NCBI RefSeq assembly: GCF_002999235.1
Contig: NZ_CP027236.1
Location: 2,976,001 to 3,040,000 of the forward strand
From: Actinomyces sp. oral taxon 897
GTDB lineage: Bacteria > Actinomycetota > Actinomycetes > Actinomycetales > Actinomycetaceae
Direction of reading: 5' to 3'
DNA: 64,000 nt
Shown here: positions 40,057 to 49,264 of the stretch, piece by piece
Layout of the letters: each line of letters opens with the position of its first letter
Position numbering within the stretch: position 1 is the stretch's first letter
The notes under the pieces: generated by a model
Told to the model about the DNA's origin: nothing
Database searches by the model: none
Seen by the model: only the letters and a program-made list of their open reading frames with translations
Made by a program: the position numbers and the translations under genes

Positions 40057-42785
40057 GCAGCACCACCGCCCCTGACCGGATCCGCCTGACCGGTCTGTCA
40101 GCCCGTGGTTTCCACGGTGTCCTGCCCTTTGAGAAGGAGGAGGGGCAGCTCTTCCTGGCCGACGTCACCATGGACCTGGGCCCGCGCGGGACCGTCGTGG
40201 CCTCCGTGACCGACGACCTGGACGACGCCGTGGACTACGCCGCCGTGGCCGACGCCGTCGTGGAGGTCATTACCGGGGAGAGCGTCAACCTCGTCGAGAC
40301 CCTGGCCGAACGCATTGCCGACGTGGTCCTGGCCTTCCCCCGCGTGCTCCAGGTGGAGGTCAGCGTCCACAAGCCCCAGGCGCCCCTGGACGTGGCCTTC
40401 GACGACGTCTGCGTCACCATCACCCGCCAGGGCGTGACCAGCGAGCCCCGCCCCGAGGGCCCGGGCGCCCTGGGCGGGCGCGAGGCCCTGCCGGCACGCG
40501 GGCAGGCCGGGCGCCCGGCCCCGGCAGGACGTGAGGAGCCGGTGGGGCGTGCGGACGCACCGGCCTCCCGGCCCGCCTCGGGGCGTGAGGACGACCTGGT
40601 CACCCCCTTTGTCGACCCCGCCCACTCCGTGGTCGCGGCCGCGGACTCCGCCGCCGACATCCTCCCCGGGGGCTCGTCCTCCGTCGCGGCCACTGGCCCG
40701 CGCTCCCTGGCCGGGGGCGCCGACGCCGGCCGGTCGCGGGGGCTGGACCAGGAGCCGGCGTCCTCGGCACCGGCACCTGACTCCTGGGACGACCAGAGCC
40801 CCGCCTGGGCCCTGTTCGCCTCCTCCACCCAGGAGCCCACCACCAGCGCGGCCGCGGCGGACGGCATTGTGCCGCCCATGTTCCGTGAGGACCACCTGGT
40901 GGCCACCGAGCCCGCCTCGGCCTCCTCCGCCGAGCTGCCCTGGCAGGCCGGGCTCTCCCCGGTCACCCCCTCCCCGGCGACGGGGGGCGCGCACCCGGGT
41001 GCCTCGGACGTCCTGGGGCGCGCCCCGTCCCCGGGGCGTCCCGAGCAGGACCGGGCCGGGGACCCGGCCCCGACCGCCTCCGAGGAGCCCGTGGACCAGG
41101 GCCCCCACCAGCACTCCTACACCCCGGCGTCCTCTGCCTCGGTCTCCGCCTCCTCCGCCGAGCCGGTCGGGTGGTCCGAGCACCCCCAGGAGGCCGGGGG
41201 CACCCCGGTCCCTGAGCGGGCTGGCCGCGTCAGGGACGAGGTCGCCCTGGACGCCGTCCTGGGCGAGGGCACCCCGGCCCGGGCGGTGACGCCCGACGAG
41301 CCCCTCGGAGCGGGCCCCGCCGGGACCCCTGGCGGGACTCTTGGCGGCGAGCCCCGGCCGCAGACGGCCGCGTCCGCCCCCAGCGGGCCGCAGGCCCCCG
41401 GGTCCCACCGCGGCGGGGAGCCCTGGGAGCCCGAGCCCGGGCCCCAGGCCCTCCCCGAGCCCGTCGCGCAGGACGTCCCCCGCTCCGGGGCCCACGCCCT
41501 GGATCCGACGCCGCAGCAGGACGCCTCGGTCCCGGTGGTGCTGGGCCCGGAGATGGTCCCCACCCCACAGCCTGACGCCCCGGCCCACCGGCCGTGGAGC
41601 CCCTCGGCGCCCTCCGCCGTGGACTCCATGGCGGCCCCGACCGACCCGGCCGCGGCAGTCGACCCCTCGGGCTCCGGGGACCTGCCCCAGCGCCCCGTGG
41701 AGCCCTTCGACTCCCCGACCGACCTGGCGGAGGCGTCCATTGACGTCCTGGGACAGGCCCCTGCGCGCCCCGTCCCCGTCGTCATCGGCCTGGGCGGCAA
41801 CGTCGGCACCGTCGTGATCGCCCTGAGGACCGCCGTCGCCACCCTGCGCAACACCCCGGGCATCACCGTCACCCAGGTGGCGCCCCTGGCGCGCTCGGCC
41901 GCGGTGCTGGAGGAGGGCAGCCCCTCCCAGCCCGACTTCCTCAACACGGTGGTCCTGGCGGACACCACCCTGTCCCCGCGCGACCTCCTGCAGGTCTGCC
42001 ACCAGCTGGAGGACGCCGCCGGGAGGCTGCGCACCGAGCCCAAGGGACCGCGCACCCTGGACGCGGACATTATCACCTACGGCGAGATGACCTCCGACGA
42101 CCCCGAGCTGACGATCCCGCACCCGCTGGCCGCCCAGCGGGCCTTCGTCCTGGCCCCCTGGGCCGAGGCCGACCCCTTCGGCGAGATCAACGGCCAGTCC
42201 GTCGCCGCCCTGGCCGACGTCGCCCCCGACCGGGACGGCCTGCGCTGGCTGGCCCTGGACTGGCTGGAGTCCGACCACCTCCCGGCCCTGCCCACGGGTC
42301 AGTACGTGGCCCCGCCCACCGGTTCCGCGGAGCAGGACCCAGAGGAGCCCGCCCCTGACGCCGGGCACCCGCTGCCTGAGGCCGCTCCACAGGACGCCGG
42401 GGCGCAGGAGGCCTGGCAGGAGGAGCCCGCCGCACCCGCCGAGCCGTGGAGCACCTCCGCCTCCCTGCCCCCCGTCGCCCAGTCCTCCTCCCGCTCCGCT
42501 CGCAGCGCCAGGTCGGCCCGTAGCCCCCGCTCCGCCCACAGCGCCGAGCTCGCCCCCGGTGCCGAGTTCGCCTCCGGTGCCGAGTTCGCCTCCGGTGCCG
42601 AGCCCGTGCCCGCTGACGGGGCTGGTGCCCCTGGTGCCGCCGGCGTCGCGGAGGCCGCCCCCCAGGGGCGTACCCAGGAGCGGCGTGACGGCATCGGCTC
42701 CCTGTTCCCCGACAGCCGGTCCGGCTCGTGGTCCGAGCCCCTGGGGTGGAACGACGTCCTGGGCCGGGACGGGCGGTCGTCCTGA
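40053..42785 (+). CDS. folB-folK: Bifunctional dihydroneopterin aldolase / HPPK with a long disordered linker
   Basis: A 910-residue fusion. Residues 1-130 are FolB (LTGLSARGFHGVLPFEKEEG, NLVETLAERIADVVL). Residues about 571-742 are FolK (VVIGLGGNVG, FLNTVVLADT, GPRTLDADIITYG, IPHPLAAQRAFVL). Between them lie about 440 residues rich in P, A, S, E and G without any domain, and the last 165 residues are similar (RSARSARSARSPRSAHS). The two catalyse successive steps from dihydroneopterin to the pyrophosphate used by FolP. Fusions occur elsewhere, but such a linker is exceptional. A frame error is unlikely because one frame is open throughout. Confidence 0.93.
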   Translation: MSSTTAPDRIRLTGLSARGFHGVLPFEKEEGQLFLADVTMDLGPRGTVVASVTDDLDDAVDYAAVADAVVEVITGESVNLVETLAERIADVVLAFPRVLQVEVSVHKPQAPLDVAFDDVCVTITRQGVTSEPRPEGPGALGGREALPARGQAGRPAPAGREEPVGRADAPASRPASGREDDLVTPFVDPAHSVVAAADSAADILPGGSSSVAATGPRSLAGGADAGRSRGLDQEPASSAPAPDSWDDQSPAWALFASSTQEPTTSAAAADGIVPPMFREDHLVATEPASASSAELPWQAGLSPVTPSPATGGAHPGASDVLGRAPSPGRPEQDRAGDPAPTASEEPVDQGPHQHSYTPASSASVSASSAEPVGWSEHPQEAGGTPVPERAGRVRDEVALDAVLGEGTPARAVTPDEPLGAGPAGTPGGTLGGEPRPQTAASAPSGPQAPGSHRGGEPWEPEPGPQALPEPVAQDVPRSGAHALDPTPQQDASVPVVLGPEMVPTPQPDAPAHRPWSPSAPSAVDSMAAPTDPAAAVDPSGSGDLPQRPVEPFDSPTDLAEASIDVLGQAPARPVPVVIGLGGNVGTVVIALRTAVATLRNTPGITVTQVAPLARSAAVLEEGSPSQPDFLNTVVLADTTLSPRDLLQVCHQLEDAAGRLRTEPKGPRTLDADIITYGEMTSDDPELTIPHPLAAQRAFVLAPWAEADPFGEINGQSVAALADVAPDRDGLRWLALDWLESDHLPALPTGQYVAPPTGSAEQDPEEPAPDAGHPLPEAAPQDAGAQEAWQEEPAAPAEPWSTSASLPPVAQSSSRSARSARSARSPRSAHSAELAPGAEFASGAEFASGAEPVPADGAGAPGAAGVAEAAPQGRTQERRDGIGSLFPDSRSGSWSEPLGWNDVLGRDGRSS

Positions 42786-43279
42786 TGCACCGCACGCGGT
42801 GGACCACCCTCCTCGCGTGCTTCCTCCTCCTGGCGGTCCTCTCCGGCGCCGGGTACGACCTGAGCCTGCGCCACCACGGGTGGGTCCCGGCAGTCAGCCT
42901 CTGGGGCGGGGCGGCGGTCCTCGTCATGACGCTCGTCGTCCTGGTGGCAGGGCGTGGCGTCAGGAGGCTGCGTGCGCACGAGCCCACCTGGATGACCCCG
43001 ACGGGCGCCGCCATGACCGCCCTGGCGGCCCAGTCCTCCAGCCTGGGCGCGGCCGCGCTCGGCGGGCTCTACGCCGGGGCGCTGGTGTGTGCCCTGGTCC
43101 ACCGCGGGACGCCCGCCATGACGGGCCTGACGTGGAGCGCGGGCGGCTGCGTGGCGGCCTGCGTCCTGTGGCTGGGCACCGGTCTGCTCGTGGAGCACTG
43201 GTGCGCCATTGACGAGTCCGACGACGACGCCCAGGACCACGGCCCGCACTCCCTCCCGCCCGGGAGCGCCGCCGCCTGA
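42785..43279 (+). CDS. DUF3180 membrane protein
   Basis: A 164-residue protein with four transmembrane helices (about residues 7-25, 37-55, 80-100, 118-137), matching DUF3180, which regularly follows folK in actinobacteria. Function unknown. ATG 42785 overlaps the previous stop (TGATG). A conserved-looking segment TPTGAAMTALAAQSSSLGAA sits at the third helix. Confidence 0.85.
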   Translation: MHRTRWTTLLACFLLLAVLSGAGYDLSLRHHGWVPAVSLWGGAAVLVMTLVVLVAGRGVRRLRAHEPTWMTPTGAAMTALAAQSSSLGAAALGGLYAGALVCALVHRGTPAMTGLTWSAGGCVAACVLWLGTGLLVEHWCAIDESDDDAQDHGPHSLPPGSAAA

Positions 43280-43312
43280 CCCGTCCCCCCGTGAGGGAAG
43301 AGAAGAGGTCCT

Positions 43313-43819
43313 ATGAGCCAGACCGCTACAGCGACGTCGCCCGACCCCTTTGCGCCCCCGGGCGTCACCTTCTGCCCCGTCTCACCCCGGCTCGTGACCG
43401 TCAGGCTCATTGGCGCCTGGGCCGGCGGCGTGGTCCTCGCGGCCGGCCTGGCGGTGCCCGGCGTGCTCCTGAGCCCCTGGTTCCACCTGGGGGGCGTGGC
43501 CGCGCTCGTCGGGTCCGCGTGGCTGACCTGGCTCGTCCCCCGCCAGGTCAGGGCCATGGGCTACGCCCTGGGCGAGGACCACCTCCTGTGGCGTCACGGC
43601 GTCATGTTCCGCACCCTGTCGGTCGTCCCCTACGGGCGCATGCAGTTCGTGGACACCAGCCAGGGGCCCCTGGCCGCCCACTACGGGATCGCCAAGGTCC
43701 GCCTCCACACGGCCTCGGTGTCCACTGACGCCACCATTAACGGGCTCCCGGCCGCCGAGGCCGAGCACCTGCGCCGGATCCTGGCCGAGCGCGGCGAGCA
43801 GCGGATGGCCGGGCTGTGA
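43313..43819 (+). CDS. PH-domain (YdbS-like, bPH2) membrane protein
   Basis: A 168-residue protein with two transmembrane helices (about 35-55 and 60-80) and a C-terminal bacterial PH domain: ALGEDHLLWRHGVMFRTLSVVPYGRMQFVDTSQGPL. It pairs with the larger PH protein downstream (GTGA overlap), the usual YdbS-YdbT organisation at the membrane. ATG 43313 follows an AGAAGAGG-type site. Confidence 0.88.
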   Translation: MSQTATATSPDPFAPPGVTFCPVSPRLVTVRLIGAWAGGVVLAAGLAVPGVLLSPWFHLGGVAALVGSAWLTWLVPRQVRAMGYALGEDHLLWRHGVMFRTLSVVPYGRMQFVDTSQGPLAAHYGIAKVRLHTASVSTDATINGLPAAEAEHLRRILAERGEQRMAGL

Positions 43820-45840
43820 ACGACCCAGCAGCCCCCGACGCCGTCGTGCCAGCAGACGGACAACCCGGGCGGACCAGCCGGTTCGCACGGCAGATCCGCC
43901 TGCCTGGGCACCTGACCTGGCACCGGGTCCACCCCGTGAGCCTCCTGCTGGAGACCTGGCACACGCTCGTGGCCGTTGTCGCCGTGGGTGCCGTGAACAA
44001 CCTCGACCAGGTCCGGGACATCTACCACGCCGCCCGCGAGCACGGCCTCAACCTCCTGGACGACGGGGTGCTGACCAGGGCCGTCATAGTAACCGGGGTC
44101 GTCCTGCTGGCCTGGACCGGTTTCCAGGTCGCCGTGTGGTGGACCCGCCGCTACGCCGTGGACGCCGACGCCGTCTACTACCGCACCGGCGTCCTCGTGC
44201 GTCGCCTGCGCGTGGCCCGCCTGGTACGGATCCAGTCCGTCGACGTGGTCCACCCCCTGGTCGGACGCCTCCTGGGCCTGGGCAGGCTCACCCTGGAGGT
44301 CGTCGGCGGCGCGGACTCCCACGTCACCATCGGCTACCTGCCCTCACGTGAGCTGACGGCCCTGCGTGAGGAGATACTGCGCCTGGCTGCTGGTGGGACT
44401 GGCGGTGCCAGCGAGCCTGTGACCATTGGCGGGCCTATTGCTGCCAGCGAGCCTGTGGCCACTGACGAGGCTGTGACCGCTAGTGGGCCTGTGACCGCCA
44501 GCGAGTCTGTGACCACCAGCGGGGCCCTTGCCGAGGTGCCCGGAGCCCCCGAGGCTCCCGCCCTCTCGGTCTCACCCGTCCCATCCGTCCCGTCTGCCTC
44601 ATTTACCTCGTCCGCCTCTCCTGCTTCGTCTGCTTCACCCATCTCGCCTATTCTGGGTGCTCCATCCACTTCGACTATCCCACCCGCCCCATCCACCTCG
44701 TCTACCTCACCCATCTCACCTGTAACATCCGCCTCATCTACCCCGCCCACCCTGCCCGCCTCACCCGCTCCACTCGGCTTTGCCGACGCGCTCGCGGCCC
44801 CGGTGCGCCCCGACGGTGTAGGGAGGGTGGAGGAGCACGACCTCTACCACGTCGAGCCCAGGATCCTCATTGGCTCCCTCCTGCGCAGCATCGGCGTCCT
44901 CTCGGGCGCTGTCGGTGGCCTCCTCCTGGTGGTCGTCAGCGTGATCGAGTCCGCGACCGGCCACGCTGGCGCCCCAGGAGGCGGGATCGGGCAGGTACTC
45001 GTCATTGTCTCCGGGCTCGTGGGCTACCTCTCCTACGCCTGGAAACGCCTGCGCTCAGGCTGGGGCTTCCGCGCCTGCGCCACCCCCGCCGGGATCCGCC
45101 TGCGCTACGGGCTGACCGACGCCGTCTCGGTCACCCTGCCGCCCGGGCGCGTCCACGCCGTCGAGCTCTCACGCAATATCCTGTGGCGGTCCAGGGACTG
45201 GTGGGGTGTACGGGTCATGCTCGCCGGGCGGGAGGGCGAGGGCGGTGACGACGTGCGCTCCCAGGCCAGCCGCCTGCTCCCCGTCGGCACCCGCACCGAC
45301 GCCCTGCGGGCCCTGTGGCTCGTGGTCCCCGACCTGGGAGTGGACTGCCCGGACCGCCTGCTCGCCTCCGCCCTGGACGGCCGGGGCTCGCCCACGGGCA
45401 CCCCGGAGCCCGGGTGGACCGCCTGCGCCCCTCGCCGCTCCCGCTGGCTGGCACCCCTGGGGTGGAGGTGCCAGGCGGTGGCGCTCACCAGCACCTGCGT
45501 CATCATCCGCCGGGGCCGCTGGCGACGCCGCGTCACGGTGGTGCCCTACCCGCGGATCCAGTCCCTGCGCCTGCGTCAGGGGCCGGTTGCCCGCCGCCTG
45601 GGGCTGGCGGGGGTGCTGCTCAATATGGTCGACGCGACCAGCCTCATGGGCTGCCTGGTGCGCAGGATGGACCAGGCCGACGCCGCCCGCACGGGTGAGA
45701 TGGTGGCGCGCCGTGCCCTGGAGCGCCGCGAGCAGGAGCACCTTGACCGCTGGCTGGAGCGCGCCGCCGGGACCGCTCCCTGGACCGGCGAGGTGGCGGG
45801 AGTGTCCCGGCGCCCGGGACGTGAGACGATCACGCCGTGA
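43816..45840 (+). CDS. PH-domain (YdbT-like) membrane protein with low-complexity insert
   Basis: A 674-residue protein. Helices near 48-68 and 88-110 precede a first PH domain (VYYRTGVLVRRLRVARLVRIQSVDVV). A stretch rich in S, P, T and V from about 193 to 315 is repetitive and probably disordered. Two more helices (about 355-415) and further PH-like units follow (CVIIRRGRWRRRVTVVPYPRIQSLRLRQG). The function of the YdbS/YdbT pair is poorly defined; in Bacillus it is linked to membrane stress. GTG 43816 overlaps the preceding stop. Confidence 0.87.
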   Translation: MNDPAAPDAVVPADGQPGRTSRFARQIRLPGHLTWHRVHPVSLLLETWHTLVAVVAVGAVNNLDQVRDIYHAAREHGLNLLDDGVLTRAVIVTGVVLLAWTGFQVAVWWTRRYAVDADAVYYRTGVLVRRLRVARLVRIQSVDVVHPLVGRLLGLGRLTLEVVGGADSHVTIGYLPSRELTALREEILRLAAGGTGGASEPVTIGGPIAASEPVATDEAVTASGPVTASESVTTSGALAEVPGAPEAPALSVSPVPSVPSASFTSSASPASSASPISPILGAPSTSTIPPAPSTSSTSPISPVTSASSTPPTLPASPAPLGFADALAAPVRPDGVGRVEEHDLYHVEPRILIGSLLRSIGVLSGAVGGLLLVVVSVIESATGHAGAPGGGIGQVLVIVSGLVGYLSYAWKRLRSGWGFRACATPAGIRLRYGLTDAVSVTLPPGRVHAVELSRNILWRSRDWWGVRVMLAGREGEGGDDVRSQASRLLPVGTRTDALRALWLVVPDLGVDCPDRLLASALDGRGSPTGTPEPGWTACAPRRSRWLAPLGWRCQAVALTSTCVIIRRGRWRRRVTVVPYPRIQSLRLRQGPVARRLGLAGVLLNMVDATSLMGCLVRRMDQADAARTGEMVARRALERREQEHLDRWLERAAGTAPWTGEVAGVSRRPGRETITP

Positions 45841-46970
45841 GCGAGCCCGACCACCGTCCTGACCGTCCTGACCGGCCCGCCAGCAGCCCGGGCCGCCCCG
45901 GTCCCGCCAGCCCGGGTCGCTCCGCTGACCTGGGCCGTCCTGCTCCTGCCAATCTGGGCCGCCCTGCTGACCAGCTCGGTTCTGCCGCCCCGGGCCGCCT
46001 CGCTGACCAGCCCAGCCCCGCCGCCCCGGACTGCCCCGCTCCCGCCGCCCCGGACTGCCCCGCTCCCGCCGCCCCGGGCAGGCGACCGGGTCGTCTGGGG
46101 GTGGGGGTCGTGAGCGCGGGCAAGGTAGGCGCCGTCCTCGGCTCCGCCCTGCGCGCCGTGGACCACCAGGTCATTGGCGTCCACGCCGTCTCCCAGGCCT
46201 CCCGCGAGCGCGCCGAGACGCTCCTGCCCGGTGTCCCCCGACTTGAGGTCGAGGAGATCCTCGAGCGCTGTGAGCTGGTGCTCCTGGCCGTCCCCGACGA
46301 CGCCCTGGCGCCGCTGGTGCGGGGGCTGGCCGACCTGGGGCGCTGGCAGGCCGGGCAGATCGTGGTCCACACCTCCGGGCGCTACGGCGTCAGGGTGCTG
46401 GAGCCTGCCGCGCGCTGCGGAGCCATCCCGCTCGCCGTCCACCCGGCCATGACCTTCTCGGGGATGAGCATGGACCTGCCTCGGCTGGTCGGCTGCCCCA
46501 TGGCCGTCACGGCCCCCGCCGTCGCCCTGCCCATAGCCCAGGCCCTGGCCGTCGAGCTCGGGGGAGAGCCCTTCGTCCTGGAGGAGTCCGCCCGCCCGGC
46601 CTACCACGCCGCCCTGACCCACGGGGCCAACCACCTGGTCACCCTCGTGGGCCAGGCGGTGCGGGTGCTCGCGGCCGCCGGGGTGGACGACGGCGGGCAG
46701 GTGCTGCGCCCCCTGCTGACCGCCGCCCTGGAGCGGGCGCTGTCGGAGGGGGCCGACGCCGCCCTGACCGGCCCGGTGGCCCGGGGGGACGCGGGGACGG
46801 TGCGCGTGCACCTGGATACCCTGGCAGGGCTGGACGACGGGACGGGGACAGGACTGGGCGACGTCGTGGAGTCCTACCGGGTGCTGGCGCGCGCCACCCT
46901 GGAACGGCGCGTGGGGCGCCTGGGGCCCGAGCAGGCCGCCGCCCTGCGTGAGGTGTTGGGGGACTGCTGA
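45837..46970 (+). CDS. DUF2520 / Rossmann-fold oxidoreductase-like protein
   Basis: A 377-residue protein. The NAD(P)-binding Rossmann domain starts at about residue 83 (LGVGVVSAGKVGAVLGSAL) and is followed by VVHTSGRYGVRVL and the C-terminal helical DUF2520 domain (ARPAYHAALTHGANHLVTLV). In actinobacteria this gene precedes panC; a role in pantothenate synthesis has been proposed but is not proven. The first 80 residues are an A/P/S/R repeat. GTG 45837 overlaps the upstream stop, yet a start near 46109 would remove the odd extension. Confidence 0.85.
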   Translation: MSEPDHRPDRPDRPASSPGRPGPASPGRSADLGRPAPANLGRPADQLGSAAPGRLADQPSPAAPDCPAPAAPDCPAPAAPGRRPGRLGVGVVSAGKVGAVLGSALRAVDHQVIGVHAVSQASRERAETLLPGVPRLEVEEILERCELVLLAVPDDALAPLVRGLADLGRWQAGQIVVHTSGRYGVRVLEPAARCGAIPLAVHPAMTFSGMSMDLPRLVGCPMAVTAPAVALPIAQALAVELGGEPFVLEESARPAYHAALTHGANHLVTLVGQAVRVLAAAGVDDGGQVLRPLLTAALERALSEGADAALTGPVARGDAGTVRVHLDTLAGLDDGTGTGLGDVVESYRVLARATLERRVGRLGPEQAAALREVLGDC

Positions 46971-47053
46971 GGGGCTGTTCCCGAGGTCTGCCGGCCGGGG
47001 TGGGGCGTACCTCGAGGGCCGGACGTGCCCGGGACAGGACTAGCGTTGGGGCC

Positions 47054-48187
47054 ATGGCCTCCACCTGCGTCCCCGTCACCCTGACCCGTTCCCGCCCTGA
47101 GCTCGCCGACGCGCTCGCCGCGGCCCCCGGCCCCCGCGCCGTCGTCATGACCATGGGGGCCCTCCACCAGGGGCACCTCGACCTGGTGGCCGAGGCCGCC
47201 CGCCGTGTCGGCGCCCACGGCACCGTGGTCGTCACCATCTTCGTCAACCCGCTCCAGTTCGCCGCCGGGGAGGACCTGGACGCCTACCCGCGCACCCTCC
47301 AGGCCGACGTCCAGGCCCTCGGCGACGCCCTGACCGGCCCGGACGGCGCGCTGGTGGTGGGACGCCTGCTCGTGTTCGCCCCCACCCCCGAGGTCATGTA
47401 CCCCGGGGGCCAGCCGGCTGTGCGCGTTGACCCCGGCCCCGTGGCCACCGTCCTGGAGGGCCGCACCCGCCCCACCCACTTCGCCGGCGTGTGCCAGGTG
47501 GTGCTCGCCCTGCTGCACCTGACGGCCCCCAGGTGGGCTTTGTTCGGCCGCAAGGACGCCCAGCAGCTCGCCATTGTGCGTGCCATGGTGCGCGACCTCG
47601 CCGTCCCGGTCGAGGTCGTCCCGGTGGACATCCGCCGCGAGGCCGACGGCCTGGCCATGAGCTCGCGCAACGTCTACCTCAGCGGCACCCAGCGTCAGCA
47701 GGCCCTCGCCCTGTCCCGGGCGCTGGCGGCCGGCAGCCGGGCGGCGGCGGGCGGGGCCGACGGCGCCGGGGTCCGTCAGGCGGCGCTGGCCGTCCTGGGC
47801 GGTGCCGACGGGGTGGAGGTCGACTACGTGGCCCTGGTGGACCCGGACTCCTTCGTGGATCTTGCCGACGCCGGGTTGGGACTGCCCGCGGCCCCCCAGG
47901 TCGCGCCGGCAGAGCCGGGGGCTGGTACCGGACAGACCGGGGACGAGCCAGGGGCCGGGGAAGACCCTGGGCGGGAGGTCAGTGCCGGTGCAGGGCGGGA
48001 GGCCTCCCTGGATGATGGCCTCCGCCAGGACGACCGGGGCCGCGGGCAGACCGGGGTAGGTCCGGAGGCCGGGGACGACCCTGGGCGGGAGGTCAGTGCT
48101 GGTGCAGGGCGCACCGCCCTCCTGGCGCTGGCCGCCCGGGTCGGCAGCACCCGCCTCATTGACAACGCCCTGGTGGTGCTGTACTGA
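47054..48187 (+). CDS. panC: Pantothenate synthetase
   Basis: A 377-residue enzyme that condenses pantoate and beta-alanine using ATP. The HIGH-like motif is MGALHQGH, then [26 protein letters not shown] and the KMSKS-like loop MSSRNVYLS. About 70 residues (roughly 282-351) interrupt the C-terminal domain before [17 protein letters not shown]; they are G/E/R-rich and contain [10 protein letters not shown] twice, so they arose by tandem duplication. The family usually has about 290-310 residues. ATG 47054 gives the expected N-terminus. Confidence 0.95.
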   Translation: MASTCVPVTLTRSRPELADALAAAPGPRAVVMTMGALHQGHLDLVAEAARRVGAHGTVVVTIFVNPLQFAAGEDLDAYPRTLQADVQALGDALTGPDGALVVGRLLVFAPTPEVMYPGGQPAVRVDPGPVATVLEGRTRPTHFAGVCQVVLALLHLTAPRWALFGRKDAQQLAIVRAMVRDLAVPVEVVPVDIRREADGLAMSSRNVYLSGTQRQQALALSRALAAGSRAAAGGADGAGVRQAALAVLGGADGVEVDYVALVDPDSFVDLADAGLGLPAAPQVAPAEPGAGTGQTGDEPGAGEDPGREVSAGAGREASLDDGLRQDDRGRGQTGVGPEAGDDPGREVSAGAGRTALLALAARVGSTRLIDNALVVLY

Positions 48188-48237
48188 GTGCCCTCTCACG
48201 TTGCCGTGGGTCAGGGCCCTGCCTACCCTGGGCCGCG

Positions 48238-48684
48238 ATGAGCTCACGACTGCGGACGATGATGACGTCCAAGATCCACCGTGCCACTGTGACCCAGGCC
48301 GACCTGCACTACGTCGGTTCCATCACCGTGGACGCCGACCTCCTCGACGCCGCCGACCTCCTGCCGGGTGAGCGCGTCGATATCTGCGACTGCACCAACG
48401 GCAGCCGCCTGTCCACCTACGTCATCCCCGGTGAGCGCGGGTCGGGGCGGATCTGCGTCAACGGCGCCGCCGCGCACCTGGTGAGCCCGGGCGACGTCGT
48501 CATCCTCATTGCCTACTCCCAGATGTCGGACGCCGAGGCCCGCACCTACCGGCCCCACGTGGTCTTCGTGGACGCGGACAACCGGGTCGTGGAACGGGGC
48601 AGCGAGCCCGGTCAGGTCCCCCTGGGCTCCGACGCCGCCCGCCTCCAGGGGCTGCGGTCCTCCGGACTGCCCCTGGGCGGCTGA
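48238..48684 (+). CDS. panD: Aspartate 1-decarboxylase proenzyme
   Basis: A 148-residue proenzyme that cleaves itself between Gly and Ser in [10 protein letters not shown] to form the pyruvoyl cofactor, then makes beta-alanine from aspartate for PanC. The core [33 protein letters not shown] and YRPHVVFVD are typical. Start ATG 48238 gives a leader comparable to the mycobacterial protein; ATG 48262 is possible. It stops one base before the second palindromic element. Confidence 0.96.
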   Translation: MSSRLRTMMTSKIHRATVTQADLHYVGSITVDADLLDAADLLPGERVDICDCTNGSRLSTYVIPGERGSGRICVNGAAAHLVSPGDVVILIAYSQMSDAEARTYRPHVVFVDADNRVVERGSEPGQVPLGSDAARLQGLRSSGLPLGG

Positions 48685-48885
48685 GTTGCACATTCTTTTT
48701 ACAATCCTCGATCATAAAATGGCGAGATCATGCGGATCCGCGATTGGGAGGCGGGCTCTCTGACAGGATGAATGTGCAACGAGGACGCTGTTGCACATTC
48801 ATCTGCGTGCGGCGGGCCCCCCGTACGGAGAAAACGTTGAGAATCCGCCAACTGCTTGTCAGGGGACCGAGGATGAATGTGCAAC
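48685..48885. repeat. 201-base element, second copy, inverted relative to 5157-5357
   Basis: Two 96-base units: 48685-48780 (GTTGCACATTC to GGATGAATGTGCAAC) and 48790-48885 (GTTGCACATTCATC to GGATGAATGTGCAAC), with a 9-base linker. The unit holding TTTTTACAA is now first, so the orientation is reversed. The inner sequences of corresponding units share short blocks (GATCCGC, TGATCG, AACGTTTTC), so the copies are old relatives. It begins directly after the panD stop. Confidence 0.85.
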
Positions 48886-48965
48886 TCCGTCAAGGGCGGC
48901 CGCAATGAGGGCCAGGACGGGCTCCCGCCCGGTCATGACGTCCTCGTACGTCAGGCGCAGGACTA

Positions 48966-49160
48966 CGAGCCCCCGCAGGGGGACTGCGGCGGCTTTGCGG
49001 TGAGCCGACCTGTACGCCGGGCACGATCCCCCGCAGGGGGGACTGCGTGAGGGGCGCGCTACTGATCTGGATGGTGCGCACGATCCCCCGCAGGGGGCTG
49101 CGGTCGCTGGCCAGCGTGCTCACGTCCACGTGTCCACGAGCTCCCCGCATGGGGGACTGT
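48966..49160. repeat. Four type I-E-like degenerate repeats with 56-58 base period
   Basis: CGAGCCCCCGCAGGGGGACT at 48966, CGATCCCCCGCAGGGGGGAC at 49024, CGATCCCCCGCAGGGGGCTG at 49081 and CGAGCTCCCCGCATGGGGGA at 49137. Each contains a CCCCGC/GGGGG hairpin like the repeats of type I-E systems; read on the minus strand the form is AGTCCCCC-TGCGGGGGATCG. Intervening segments are unique. They probably represent a decayed array. Confidence 0.6.
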
Positions 49161-49264
49161 GCCGGGGCCTTCCGCTCAGGGACGCCACCGTGCCTAGACT
49201 GCTCCCAGGGGCGTCCGCCACTGCCCCCGCAACGTCCTGACCGTGACACTCCGGAGGAACCGCA

